NCBI GenBank assembly: GCA_902762305.1
Contig: CACWNW010000013.1
Location: 1 to 64,000, forward strand
DNA from: Fibrobacter succinogenes
Lineage (GTDB): Bacteria > Fibrobacterota > Fibrobacteria > Fibrobacterales > Fibrobacteraceae
DNA length: 64,000 nt
Direction of reading: 5' to 3'
Shown piece by piece: positions 7,305-15,086 of this stretch. Below the pieces are notes generated by a model. The model was not told where the DNA came from and searched no databases. It saw only the letters and a list, made by a program, of their open reading frames with translations. The number at the start of each line of letters is the position of its first letter. Positions within the stretch are counted from its first letter, which is position 1. Made by a program: the position numbers and the translations under genes.

Positions 7305-8453
7305 ATGCTCTGTCATTGGCTTTATCACATTACCAGTATTGACCTTTTCGACGGCCGTCTCTTCCGCGCAGGCGTCGCCGCCATGCTCTCCATCGTCCTC
7401 GTCCTGTTCTTCATGCCCAAGTACATCCGCCTCTTGCAAGGGCTCGATGCCACCAGCGACTTCGACAAGGACGGCAAGACCAAGTCCCCCCCGATCATGG
7501 GCGGGCTCCTCCTGGTAGTGGTCGTCGAGGTAGTCTCGCTCCTCGTCTGCAAGATGAACGGCTACACCATATCGACACTCGTGATTCTTGCAGCCTTCTC
7601 TGCCGTGGGCGCCATCGACGACATCGCGAAGGTCCGCGCCAAGCGCCTCATCAAGCTCGGCAAGCTCAAGGCGGCCGACTACATGGACAAGGCGGACGGC
7701 ATTTCCAGCAGCCTGCGCCTGTTCCTCTACTTCCTTTTCAGCTGCATCGTCGCGATTTTCTGCTACAAGTTCATCCCCGAGCTCAAGGGCGACCTCACCA
7801 TCCCCTTCTGCCCCATCGAAATATTCCAGCTACACCTCCCCAACTGGATTTTTGTCGCCTTCATGACGTTCGTCATCGCGGCTAGCGCAAACGGAACGAA
7901 CTTTACCGACGGTCTCGACAGCCTTGTCTCGGTGCCTATCCTTACGAGCATGATTTTCGTGGGCCTTGTCGCCTACGTGAGCGGCAACTTCATCTTCAGT
8001 ACGTACCTGCACGTGCCGTACCTGCCCGGCTGCGACGAACTCTTCCCCATAGCCATGTCCATCGCGGGTGCGCTGCTCGCCTACCTGTGGTTCAACAGCC
8101 CCCCGGCCGAAATCTACATGGGCGATGCGGGCTCCGTAGGCTTCGGCGCCACCATCGGCATCATGTTCATCCTGGTGCAGGCGGGCCTGTTCCTCCCCAT
8201 CGTGTGCGTAATCATCATTGCCGAAGCCTGCTCCGTGCTCCTCCAGATCCTCTGGTTCAAGTTCACCAAGAAGACTACAGGCACAGGCAAGCGCATATTC
8301 CTGTGCGCACCGCTCCACCACCACTACCAGAAGAAGTGGGAAGGCAAGTTCCCGAGCAAGCCCCTGATGAACTCGAAAATCGTGTGGCGCATGCACCTGA
8401 TAAGCATCTTCGCGCTCATCGTGAGCATGGTGATATTCTTCGGATTGAGATAG
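7305..8453 (+). CDS. mraY: Phospho-N-acetylmuramoyl-pentapeptide transferase (MraY)
   Basis: MraY transfers phospho-MurNAc-pentapeptide to undecaprenyl phosphate, the first membrane step of peptidoglycan synthesis. The 382-residue protein has about ten membrane segments and every catalytic motif: KSPPIMGG (60-67), DD at 105-106, NGTNFTDGLD (196-205), YMGDAGS with D274, and APLHHH (335-340). It lies outside a cell-division gene cluster and is followed 1 bp later by a UDP-sugar pyrophosphorylase. No clear ribosome binding site precedes the ATG. A second copy elsewhere cannot be excluded, so paralog status is open. Confidence 0.9.
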   Translation: MLCHWLYHITSIDLFDGRLFRAGVAAMLSIVLVLFFMPKYIRLLQGLDATSDFDKDGKTKSPPIMGGLLLVVVVEVVSLLVCKMNGYTISTLVILAAFSAVGAIDDIAKVRAKRLIKLGKLKAADYMDKADGISSSLRLFLYFLFSCIVAIFCYKFIPELKGDLTIPFCPIEIFQLHLPNWIFVAFMTFVIAASANGTNFTDGLDSLVSVPILTSMIFVGLVAYVSGNFIFSTYLHVPYLPGCDELFPIAMSIAGALLAYLWFNSPPAEIYMGDAGSVGFGATIGIMFILVQAGLFLPIVCVIIIAEACSVLLQILWFKFTKKTTGTGKRIFLCAPLHHHYQKKWEGKFPSKPLMNSKIVWRMHLISIFALIVSMVIFFGLR

Positions 8454-8454
8454 T

Positions 8455-9792
8455 ATGGAAAAAGACATCATTGCTACTCTGAACGCAGCCGGGCAACAGG
8501 AACTGGCGGCGCATCTTGAAACACTGACCGGGGAGGCCCGCAAGCTCCTCGAGCGCGACATTTTAAGCCAGGACTGGGAAGAACTGAAGGCGCTCTATGC
8601 CGAAAAATCGACCGCAAGCAAGGCGGACAACGTTTCCGCCGACCTGAAGCCCATGCCATTCCGCATTGCCGAAGACGACCTCAAGTACAACTACTGGAAG
8701 GAAATCGGCGAGATGCTGCTCGGGAAGGGCAAGGTGGCGGCGTTCCTCGTCGCAGGCGGCCAGGGTTCACGCCTCGGGTTCGACGGCCCCAAGGGCATGT
8801 TCGACATCGGGCTCCCGAGCCACAAGAGCCTCTTCCAACTCCAGGCAGAACGCCTGCAGAACCTTTCCGCACAGGTCGGCCATCCGATTCCCTGGTGCAT
8901 CATGACGAGCCCGCTTAACCACGAGGCGACCGTCAACTTCTTTACCGAGCACAACTTCTTCGGGATGGACCGCGACAACATCCGCTTCTTCGAGCAGGGA
9001 ACTATCTGCGCGCTCACTCCCGACGGCAAGGCCGTACTCGATGGCGACAGGCTCGCACTCGTACCTGACGGCAACGGCGGCTGCTTCCGCGCACTCGCCC
9101 AGAGCGGTTCGCTCGCATGGCTCGTAGAAAAGGGCGTGCAGTACGTGTTCCTCTACAGCGTCGATAACGCGCTCTGCCGCATTTGCGACCCTGCATTTAT
9201 CGGGGCACTCGCCGACAACGGCATGGCCTCCAGCGCATCGAAGGTCGTGCACAAGGCGAACGCGCAGGAACGCGTGGGCATTTTCGCCTTCCAGAACAAC
9301 AAGCCCAGCGTAGTCGAATACAGCGACTTGCCCGAGGAATACCGCGATATGACGAATCCGGACGGAAGCCTCGTCTTCGACGGCGGCAACCTAGCGATTC
9401 ATTTGTTCAAGGTAAGCGGGCTTCGCAAGCTGCAGACCAGCAAGCTCCCGTGGCACACGGCCCGCAAGACCGTCTGCGGCATCGAGAACTGCTTCAAGTT
9501 CGAACAGTTCCTTTTCGACGCGTTCCCGCAGCTCGGCACCATGCTCCCCTTCGGCGTCATCCGCGAAGAGGAATTCTCCCCCGTCAAGAACGCGGAAGGC
9601 ACGGACAGCCCGAAAACGGCCCGCACGATGATCGGCAAGCTCCACCGCGAATGGCTCGCGAAGGCCCACATCGCCGTGAAGCCCAACAAGCTCTACGAAG
9701 TCTCGCCCACCATCAGCTACGCCGGCGAAAATCTCTCGCGCAGGCTTTTTGAACGCGAACTCGGGCGCAACATCCTGGAGTTCGACGAATAG
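8455..9792 (+). CDS. UDP-N-acetylglucosamine/UDP-glucose pyrophosphorylase, eukaryotic-type
   Basis: This enzyme makes a UDP-sugar from UTP and a sugar 1-phosphate. The 445-residue product is of the UAP1/UGP class and not the bacterial GlmU or GalU class. FLVAGGQGSRLG (97-108) followed by GPKGMFDIGL is the nucleotide-binding loop, and EQGTICALTPDGK, VPDGNGG and VFLYSVDNALCRICDPAFIG match the family. UAP1 is suggested by VGIFAFQNNKPSVVEYSDLP. The substrate, GlcNAc-1-P or another sugar, is not proved. It starts 1 bp after mraY, so the two are coexpressed and probably both serve the cell envelope. Confidence 0.85.
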   Translation: MEKDIIATLNAAGQQELAAHLETLTGEARKLLERDILSQDWEELKALYAEKSTASKADNVSADLKPMPFRIAEDDLKYNYWKEIGEMLLGKGKVAAFLVAGGQGSRLGFDGPKGMFDIGLPSHKSLFQLQAERLQNLSAQVGHPIPWCIMTSPLNHEATVNFFTEHNFFGMDRDNIRFFEQGTICALTPDGKAVLDGDRLALVPDGNGGCFRALAQSGSLAWLVEKGVQYVFLYSVDNALCRICDPAFIGALADNGMASSASKVVHKANAQERVGIFAFQNNKPSVVEYSDLPEEYRDMTNPDGSLVFDGGNLAIHLFKVSGLRKLQTSKLPWHTARKTVCGIENCFKFEQFLFDAFPQLGTMLPFGVIREEEFSPVKNAEGTDSPKTARTMIGKLHREWLAKAHIAVKPNKLYEVSPTISYAGENLSRRLFERELGRNILEFDE

Positions 9793-9834
9793 CGCCAGTT
9801 GTCATGCCGCACATGTTGCGGCATCACCGTTCCA

Positions 9835-10794
9835 ATGCAGAAAATAAAGTTCGGCATATATAAAGTTACGTTGCACATATTGCTCCGTCTGCCGGACTTT
9901 TTCTACTCGTTCCTTTTCACCATCGCATTCCCCATATACAAGGCGCTCCACACCGAGCGCGCCTACGGGCGTGTCGTGAAGCATCTCAAGGCGGCAAGGG
10001 AGTACGTGGAGACACAGGCGCAGGGGTTAAACGATGCATCGGTTTTAAACTGCGCGCGGGAATTAAACGGCCCGCAGGAAATAAACTGCGCCGAGCCTTT
10101 ACAGAACGTGACTGCGCGCGACGTGTTCAAGGGCATCTACTGGAACGCGCTGGATTCGTACCGCGGCCTCGCCCGCTTCAAGAGCGTGGAACGCCGCATC
10201 GTGTTCGAGAACGAGGAAATCATCAAGAACGCCGTCGCCGAATGCGCTAAAATCGGGATGCCCATCGCCGGCATCAGCATCCACCAGGGTTCCTTCGAAC
10301 TGATGCACCGCATCCTCTGCCGCTACAGCGAGCACGTCCACCTCATCACCGATTCCGTCGGGGACACCGCCTTCCGCGAAGTCCTCAAGGAGCTGCGCAG
10401 CGACCCGCACCTTACCGAATACCACCCCGAAGAAACCGGCAAGCTCATCCGCGAACTCTTCCGCACCAAGGGAATTTTAGCGATGGTCTTTGACCAAGGC
10501 AAGAACACGAAGGGAAACACCGTCGAGCTTTTCGGCAGGCAGACCACGCTCTACCTGCGACTCATCCAGAAAATCAACCAGATGGGAGCGGGCATCGTCA
10601 CTTTCCGCACCTGGACCGAGAACACGCCCGAGCGCCGCATCATCATCCATTTCGAGACGTACTACCCGCCGAAATACGACGTGCAGGGGCGCGACCTCGT
10701 CAGCGACATCGCATGCGAAACCGAACGCTGGATAGCCGACCACCCCGACCAGTGGAGCTGGAATTACCATGGGAATTTTGTTGCCCATCCTTAA
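9835..10794 (+). CDS. LpxL/HtrB-type lipid A late acyltransferase
   Basis: The protein transfers a fatty acyl chain to a lipid A precursor at the inner membrane. From the ATG at 9835 it has 319 residues: an N-terminal membrane anchor (VTLHILLRLPDFFYSFLFTIAF), the catalytic HxxxxE-type motif in SIHQGSFELMHRIL, and the family DQGKNTKGNTVELFGRQTT block. An in-frame TTG at 9799 would add 12 residues, but that stretch carries the inverted repeat ATGCCGCA and TGCGGCAT (9803-9823), so 9835 is preferred. It follows the pyrophosphorylase and probably shares its transcript. KDTS-like details of acyl specificity cannot be read. Confidence 0.85.
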   Translation: MQKIKFGIYKVTLHILLRLPDFFYSFLFTIAFPIYKALHTERAYGRVVKHLKAAREYVETQAQGLNDASVLNCARELNGPQEINCAEPLQNVTARDVFKGIYWNALDSYRGLARFKSVERRIVFENEEIIKNAVAECAKIGMPIAGISIHQGSFELMHRILCRYSEHVHLITDSVGDTAFREVLKELRSDPHLTEYHPEETGKLIRELFRTKGILAMVFDQGKNTKGNTVELFGRQTTLYLRLIQKINQMGAGIVTFRTWTENTPERRIIIHFETYYPPKYDVQGRDLVSDIACETERWIADHPDQWSWNYHGNFVAHP

Positions 10795-10948
10795 CAGTCG
10801 GGTATAAGATTTACGCGGGCGGGGCCCCCGCTCGGAGTGAACGCCTCCCAGGTAGTAACTGTTTATTGCAATTATCAAACGTTTATATTCTAAATTAAAT
10901 CTGTTTATCGATGGTCATAAATGCCTATATTTGGGCTGAGGTTTTGAG

Positions 10949-11440
10949 ATGCCCCTGAATGCAGAAGAAGAATTCCAGATGCAGTGGATCATGAACCACC
11001 GCATGGAAGACAAGGACGAGCAGATGCGCGTCGATGCGGAAAACGCCGCCGTGCAGCGCCCCGCACGCCTTGCGCGCGGACGCAAGATGCGCCGCAACCC
11101 AGCCGCCTGGGACCTGCCCATGCCCGAAGACGAAATCGACCTGCACGGCATGACCGCCGACGAAGCCGCAGAAGCCGTCGAGCGGCGCATCGATGACCTC
11201 ACCATCGCCGGCCTGAAAGTCCTCAGGGTCATCCACGGCGGCGGAAACCCCAGCTACGGGAACGTAAAACGCATCATCGACCGCAAGGTCAGGTCCGAAT
11301 GGAGCAACCGCATCCGCCTGTACAAAGTCGAGCCCGACAACGCCGGTTCGAGCATCATGATCATCGGAAAACCCGCCAACAGCGACGCGCCAGCACGCCC
11401 CACCCCCAAAAAGCCTGCAAAATCCTCCCGTAAAAGGTAA
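10949..11440 (+). CDS. Smr-domain protein
   Basis: This is a 163-residue protein with a charged N-terminal half and a C-terminal Smr domain (about 70-145). The domain carries the DLHGMTADEA signature and the glycine-rich VIHGGGNPSYGNVKRIIDRKV loop. Stand-alone Smr proteins are nucleic-acid nicking or ribosome-rescue nucleases in other bacteria. The tail is lysine and proline rich. GAGG lies 8 nt before the ATG. A promoter-like TTTATATTC lies near 10890. The target is unknown. Confidence 0.85.
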   Translation: MPLNAEEEFQMQWIMNHRMEDKDEQMRVDAENAAVQRPARLARGRKMRRNPAAWDLPMPEDEIDLHGMTADEAAEAVERRIDDLTIAGLKVLRVIHGGGNPSYGNVKRIIDRKVRSEWSNRIRLYKVEPDNAGSSIMIIGKPANSDAPARPTPKKPAKSSRKR

Positions 11441-11501
11441 ATTTTGCACAATTTTTCAAATTTTTCGTCCCTGACCCCTTTAAAAACTTTCATTTTTTAT
11501 C

Positions 11502-11507
11502 TATAAT
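11502..11507 (+). promoter_or_regulatory. -10 box of tRNA-Pro
   Basis: A perfect TATAAT lies 14 bp before the mature 5' end of tRNA-Pro, which fits a sigma-70 promoter for the tRNA. The -35 region is AT-rich with no clear TTGACA. Confidence 0.6.
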
Positions 11508-11521
11508 TGTGCCCACCAAAC

Positions 11522-11595
11522 CGGAATATAGCTCAGCCTGGTAGAGCGCTTGCTTCGGGAGCAAGAGGTCGTGAGTTCGAATCTCGCTATTCCGA
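11522..11595 (+). tRNA. tRNA-Pro (anticodon CGG)
   Basis: The full cloverleaf can be drawn. The acceptor stem is CGGAATA with TATTCCG (11588-11594), the D arm GCTC..GAGC, the anticodon stem CTTGC/GCAAG with loop TTCGGGA giving anticodon CGG, and the T arm GTGAG-TTCGAAT-CTCGC. The discriminator is A at 11595 and CCA is not encoded. Pieces of its T arm and 3' end recur several times downstream. Confidence 0.95.
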
Positions 11596-11596
11596 T

Positions 11597-11636
11597 AAAA
11601 CGAAAAAGGACCCCTTGATGGGGTCCTTTTCGTTTT
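11597..11636 (+). terminator. Terminator of tRNA-Pro
   Basis: The hairpin has arms AAAACGAAAAAGGACCCC and GGGGTCCTTTTCGTTTT around TTGAT, immediately after the tRNA. The 5' arm nearly abuts the tRNA 3' end. Confidence 0.85.
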
Positions 11637-11639
11637 ATT

Positions 11640-12085
11640 CGGAATTATGCGCGAGATGAGAACTCACGAAGTGAGTTCGACTAAATCGCCGGTTGAACGC
11701 AGTGAAATTCGGCGATTTAGAGATTACGCCGCCAGGCGTAACCCGCAGGGCAAAAGTTGAACACCGTGAAACTTTTGTCTTATCTCGCTATTCCGATAGG
11801 AAGAGCGCTCGCTATTCCGATGGGAAGGGCAGAGCTATTCCGATAGGAAGAGCGCTAGCGATTCCTGGCGGAATAGTGAGTTCGACTACCGCGGAGCGGA
11901 ACGAAGTGAAACGCGACGCGGGAGGCCTTGACCGTGCAAAGCACGGCAAGCCCGAAGGGCAAAACGTAAACGAAGTGAACGTTTTGGCAAAAGCGCGCAA
12001 GGCGAGTGTCGCGACGGCAAGCTTGCTTGCCGACATGACCGAGCCGAAGCCGCGGACGCTGTAGGCGTCCATCTCGCTATTCTGT
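11640..12085 (+). repeat. Hairpin-rich tail downstream of tRNA-Pro with tRNA fragments
   Basis: About 450 bp hold no credible gene and at least ten consecutive short inverted repeats. Examples are GAACTCAC-GAA-GTGAGTTC, ACGCC-GCCA-GGCGT, CAAAAGTT...AACTTTTG, CGTGC-AAA-GCACG, GCCC-GAA-GGGC, AAAACGT...ACGTTTT, GGCAAGC-TT-GCTTGCC and GACGC-TGTAG-GCGTC. Copies of the tRNA-Pro 3' end (CTCGCTATTCCGAT or a variant) occur near 11783, 11809, 11835 and 12073, and the T-arm piece GTGAGTTCGA near 11671 and 11877. Parts recur at 15783-15857 and at 17213-17275. Confidence 0.8.
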
Positions 12086-12123
12086 TAATGAATTGAGTCA
12101 TTTATTTAGTATATATTTGAGTT

Positions 12124-12897
12124 ATGTCTTCCATAAAGCTCTTTCTGCTTACATTGCTCATCATAGTCGCCTCTGCACAGGCGAACGAAACATCATCAAG
12201 CAGAACCGGCAAATATAATTTCTCAAAAAAGACCCAACAAAACTTCATGCATGGCTGTACAAGCAGACTTACCCCTCAAGAATGTAATTGCATGCTTGAA
12301 TTTACTAGACAACACTTTGATGAAAGATTAAATCATCCACCATCCGCAGATTTCCAGAAGGACTACAGCATTCGGCCCAAAACATACACTGATGGAGCGA
12401 TGGTCGAATGCATTGACGACAATCGCATTGAAAAAACATGGACCGAAAAAGACTTTGTTTTTATAGGCAATCTCCTTTATGCCATAAAAAAAGAAGAAAT
12501 CAAGGAATTACAATTCACCGAAAAAGATTATCAAGATTTCATGCGGCAATGCACGAACATGGAAAGTCCTGATATGTGCAACTGCATTTCACAAAAAATT
12601 CTTGCATACGTCAACGAACAAATAAACAATCCCTTGGGAGCATATATACGGGAAAACGAAAATGTTTCGCCCAAAGCATACGCAGACATAGCATATACTC
12701 AATGTGCGGAACACTTAAGTAGCGAGCCACAAGAATTGAGGGATTTAGAAAATCACGATGCTCCATGGGCATATGACAGCACCGCTTGGAAAGAAGAAAC
12801 CGACGTCATTAAAGGCACTTCAAATTTTCTTAAATTTATTGAGAAAACCATCCATATTCTAAAAAGCCAAAACCCACAAAAAGGCAAGAAAAGGTAA
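12124..12897 (+). CDS. Secreted protein with a duplicated cysteine motif
   Basis: I do not recognise this 257-residue protein. It has a Sec signal peptide (cleavage likely after ASAQA near residue 20). Two tandem homologous halves follow: FMHGCTSRLTPQECNCMLEF (about 40) and FMRQCTNMESPDMCNCIS (about 140). Each is followed by a helical segment and an invariant-looking PKAY/PKTY...A..C element. The repeated C-x7-9-C-x-C pattern suggests two disulfide-stabilised helical modules in the periplasm. The coding sequence is visibly more AT-rich than its neighbours. It converges on the paralogous-domain gene with 6 bp between them. Confidence 0.75.
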   Translation: MSSIKLFLLTLLIIVASAQANETSSSRTGKYNFSKKTQQNFMHGCTSRLTPQECNCMLEFTRQHFDERLNHPPSADFQKDYSIRPKTYTDGAMVECIDDNRIEKTWTEKDFVFIGNLLYAIKKEEIKELQFTEKDYQDFMRQCTNMESPDMCNCISQKILAYVNEQINNPLGAYIRENENVSPKAYADIAYTQCAEHLSSEPQELRDLENHDAPWAYDSTAWKEETDVIKGTSNFLKFIEKTIHILKSQNPQKGKKR

Positions 12898-12903
12898 ACC
12901 CCG

Positions 12904-13656
12904 TTAGTCCTTCACACAGCGCACCGAGAACCCGTAGTTCTTAATGTTGTCGTGCAGGTTCGCATCGACGATGTAGAAGTCCAAGAACATGCAGTACGCG
13001 TAGCCGCTAAAGTCCTCCGTAGAACTCCAGAAGTACGCGTAGTCGCCCTCGCCGTCGTAACCCTCATTGCCGATCCTGTAGCCGCCGGTCCTGTAGCCAG
13101 CAGGGAGCGCCGAGAACCCGAAAGCATCCGTACCGTTGCCACTACTATTCCATCCGGATGTGGACTTGAGCACCCAGCCTGCCGTCGATGGTCCACCGAC
13201 TGCGTTGAACAAAGTTTCCCATTCGACCTTGCTCGGCAGATGCCAGCCATTGGGACATACACCCTGAATGTTTCCTGACGGCAGAGAGCATATATAGGCA
13301 GGGCCACATTCGCTTTCCGACTTACCTACCGCCGCAGCCCACCTGTAAAGCCTTCCGTACTTGGCGCAGTTAGTTTCCTCGGAATTATAGCAGAAACTGA
13401 AGTCCGTTTCGTAGTTGAGGTTTTCTGCCATCCACGTCTGCGAGCCAATCGTCACAGTCTTGTAGGTCTGACCATCGCGGGAGTCGGTCATTGTTCCACT
13501 CTTCACCTCAACCGGCCCGTTATCGCTCGGGCCGTTGGAACTGCTGTCGTCGCCACAGGCCGCAAGGAAAAGAAACATGGCCCCTATCGCCACTACGTGG
13601 CTCCTGGGAGATTGTTTGCGTCCGAAAAGACGCCTTTCGACTTTCTTAAATGCCAT
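12904..13656 (-). CDS. Lipoprotein with Fibrobacter major paralogous domain
   Basis: This is a 250-residue exported protein. A long positively charged N-terminus is followed by a hydrophobic segment and lipobox FLAAC (Cys34), a very short linker, then the complete TIGR02145-type domain: SRDGQTYKTVTIGSQTWMAENLNY, KYGRLYRWAAA, CPNGWHLPSK, LPAGYR, FWSSTED and FSVRCVKD. It is a compact version, with no serine-rich linker. GAGG lies before the ATG and a TATATA -10-like box is at about 13690. Function unknown. Confidence 0.9.
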   Translation of the reverse strand: MAFKKVERRLFGRKQSPRSHVVAIGAMFLFLAACGDDSSSNGPSDNGPVEVKSGTMTDSRDGQTYKTVTIGSQTWMAENLNYETDFSFCYNSEETNCAKYGRLYRWAAAVGKSESECGPAYICSLPSGNIQGVCPNGWHLPSKVEWETLFNAVGGPSTAGWVLKSTSGWNSSGNGTDAFGFSALPAGYRTGGYRIGNEGYDGEGDYAYFWSSTEDFSGYAYCMFLDFYIVDANLHDNIKNYGFSVRCVKD

Positions 13657-13812
13657 AAAGCACCTCTTTGCAAAGGATTTTTCTTCAATCTATATAATTT
13701 TTTACAAAAAGCAAATTTCCTTTCCGCGAGTCCGCGAAAAAAAAACGGCCAAAAGGTAACGTTTTTGCGTTTCTGTCGTTTTTATAGGTAGGCACGCCCC
13801 AACCAGCACTCT

Positions 13813-14646
13813 TCAAAGCAAGTATTCTTCGGCTAGGTTCTGGATTCGCTTCACGTTCAACGGGTTTTCCACCGTCTCGCGCGAGACAATCAAGCGTTTC
13901 CCCAGAAAAATTCCATTCTTCTCGTAGACGTCGAGTTTTCCCATGGCGTTGAGGGCGTATTCCGGGTCGTCCATCATGCCGAAATGCTCCCACAGGTATT
14001 CTTCGCGCGTGCGCAGGTTGAGGCAAGTGAAGTCCGGGAAAAAGTTCGTCGTGCCCTTCCCCCGCGGCAATTTCAACTTCAGGGGAAATTCGTAGCGGTA
14101 AGGGATTCCCATTCGGGAAAGCGTATCCGCGATGATGACCTCGGACTTGGAGCGCACGCGCTCGCCTCGGGCGGTCGTAAATTCCGGCTGGTCAGCGGCA
14201 AAGGGCTTGCCCCTGTACGGGACTGCGAGCCAGCGCTTGGCGTATTCCTCGTCAGAAAGTTGCACCGGGTCGACAAACGCCCGGCGGCACTCCGGCATTC
14301 CGTCGTAGATTTCGCCAAGGACCTGCGGGCGGAACTCTGCAATAAACTCGTTGACAAGTTCCAGGCGCCGTTCCATTTCGGTCAAGGCCGACTTTTCGTA
14401 ATCCTTCTGGACCAATTTCGCCACGATGGATTCCTCGCATCGCGGGATATACGTGCCGCCGGGAGTTTTCGGGTCCGTCACGTGGTAGAAGCGGATTCCG
14501 TTCCCGCGGCGTGCCATGCGGATGCGGCCCGGTGGCAATTTCGCGAGATGCGCCCGCAGGCGGGTTATGGCGGAGTAGAGTTTTTCGGATTGCAACTGCA
14601 AATGCCGTTGCAGTTCATCAGGTGGAAGGATTTCCAGGTTGTTCAT
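13813..14646 (-). CDS. Stand-alone PD-(D/E)XK nuclease-like protein, copy 2
   Basis: This 277-residue protein is a full-length paralog of the protein at 1423-2253. The C-terminal halves are nearly identical, with RSKSEVIIADTL, FPDFTCLNLRTREE and WEHFGMMDD, so the putative metal residues (Glu, Asp, Glu) are kept. The N-terminal halves, about 35-165, differ more and are the better candidate for whatever differs between the loci. The ATG at 14646 matches the MNNLE start of copy 1; an upstream in-frame ATG at 14706 lies inside the conserved leader and is not used. It follows array 2, read on the minus strand. Confidence 0.75.
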   Translation of the reverse strand: MNNLEILPPDELQRHLQLQSEKLYSAITRLRAHLAKLPPGRIRMARRGNGIRFYHVTDPKTPGGTYIPRCEESIVAKLVQKDYEKSALTEMERRLELVNEFIAEFRPQVLGEIYDGMPECRRAFVDPVQLSDEEYAKRWLAVPYRGKPFAADQPEFTTARGERVRSKSEVIIADTLSRMGIPYRYEFPLKLKLPRGKGTTNFFPDFTCLNLRTREEYLWEHFGMMDDPEYALNAMGKLDVYEKNGIFLGKRLIVSRETVENPLNVKRIQNLAEEYLL

Positions 14647-14735
14647 GTAGCATAGGTGGAAACTACATATATAAAAAAGGCGAGCATTCGCATCGCGACA
14701 CAGCAAGCGTGGGGCTTGCTACCGGGCAAAATACA
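14647..14735 (-). promoter_or_regulatory. Conserved leader of nuclease-like gene 2
   Basis: Read on the minus strand this is homologous to the leader at 1334-1422. It has TTTTGTATTTT, a hairpin AGCAAGC-GTGGG-GCTTGCT (14702-14720 on the plus strand), the block GTGTCGCGATGCGAATGC (ending near 14685), TTATATA and CCTATGCTACATG. The hairpin bases differ from copy 1 although the pairing is kept. Confidence 0.6.
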
Positions 14736-14791
14736 AAAAAGCAGGGCGTGGAGGCTACTTTTGAATGCGAAAATTCGTGAAATGCGAAAAA

Positions 14792-15047
14792 ATGGGGACC
14801 AAAGCACCCAAAGTCACACCATTTGGTACCCAAAATTTTAGTTTATCCGCAACGCAACAAACATTTTTCAGTTGCAGGCGAGCGAAACTTGCCCGCAAGT
14901 GGGTACCAAACAACACAAAAGCAGCATTTTGGTACCCAGCCGAAGCTGTTTTGCGCACATTTTACCCCAACATGCGCCTCAAATTGATTACTTTGTTCTA
15001 AAAATTGGGTACCAAAACAGCCTCAACACCCCCACTTGGTACCCATT
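14792..15047 (-). repeat. Array 2: three spaced palindromic units with GGGTACC arms
   Basis: Each unit is 37-38 bp: a left arm GGGTACCAAA (GGGGACCAAA in the gene-proximal unit), about 18 bp of interior, and a right arm TTTGGTACCC. Units lie at 14794-14831, 14901-14937 and 15008-15044, so the start-to-start distance is 107 bp twice. On the minus strand the spacers match those of array 1: TAGAACAAAGTAATCA against CAGAACAAACTAACAA after the distal unit, and AAACTAAAATTTT against AAACTAAATTTTT before the proximal unit. Only the arms have been replaced. It ends about 40 bp from the stop of the gene at 15087. Confidence 0.85.
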
Positions 15048-15086
15048 TTTGTGAAAATGCCACCCCAACGACCGAAAAAAACGCCC

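Noticed and set aside
11693-12064. 123-codon plus-strand frame in the tRNA-Pro tail
   Set aside because: It reads through the mini-hairpins and tRNA fragments, has no ribosome binding site, and part of it reappears only because the DNA repeat at 15783 is copied.
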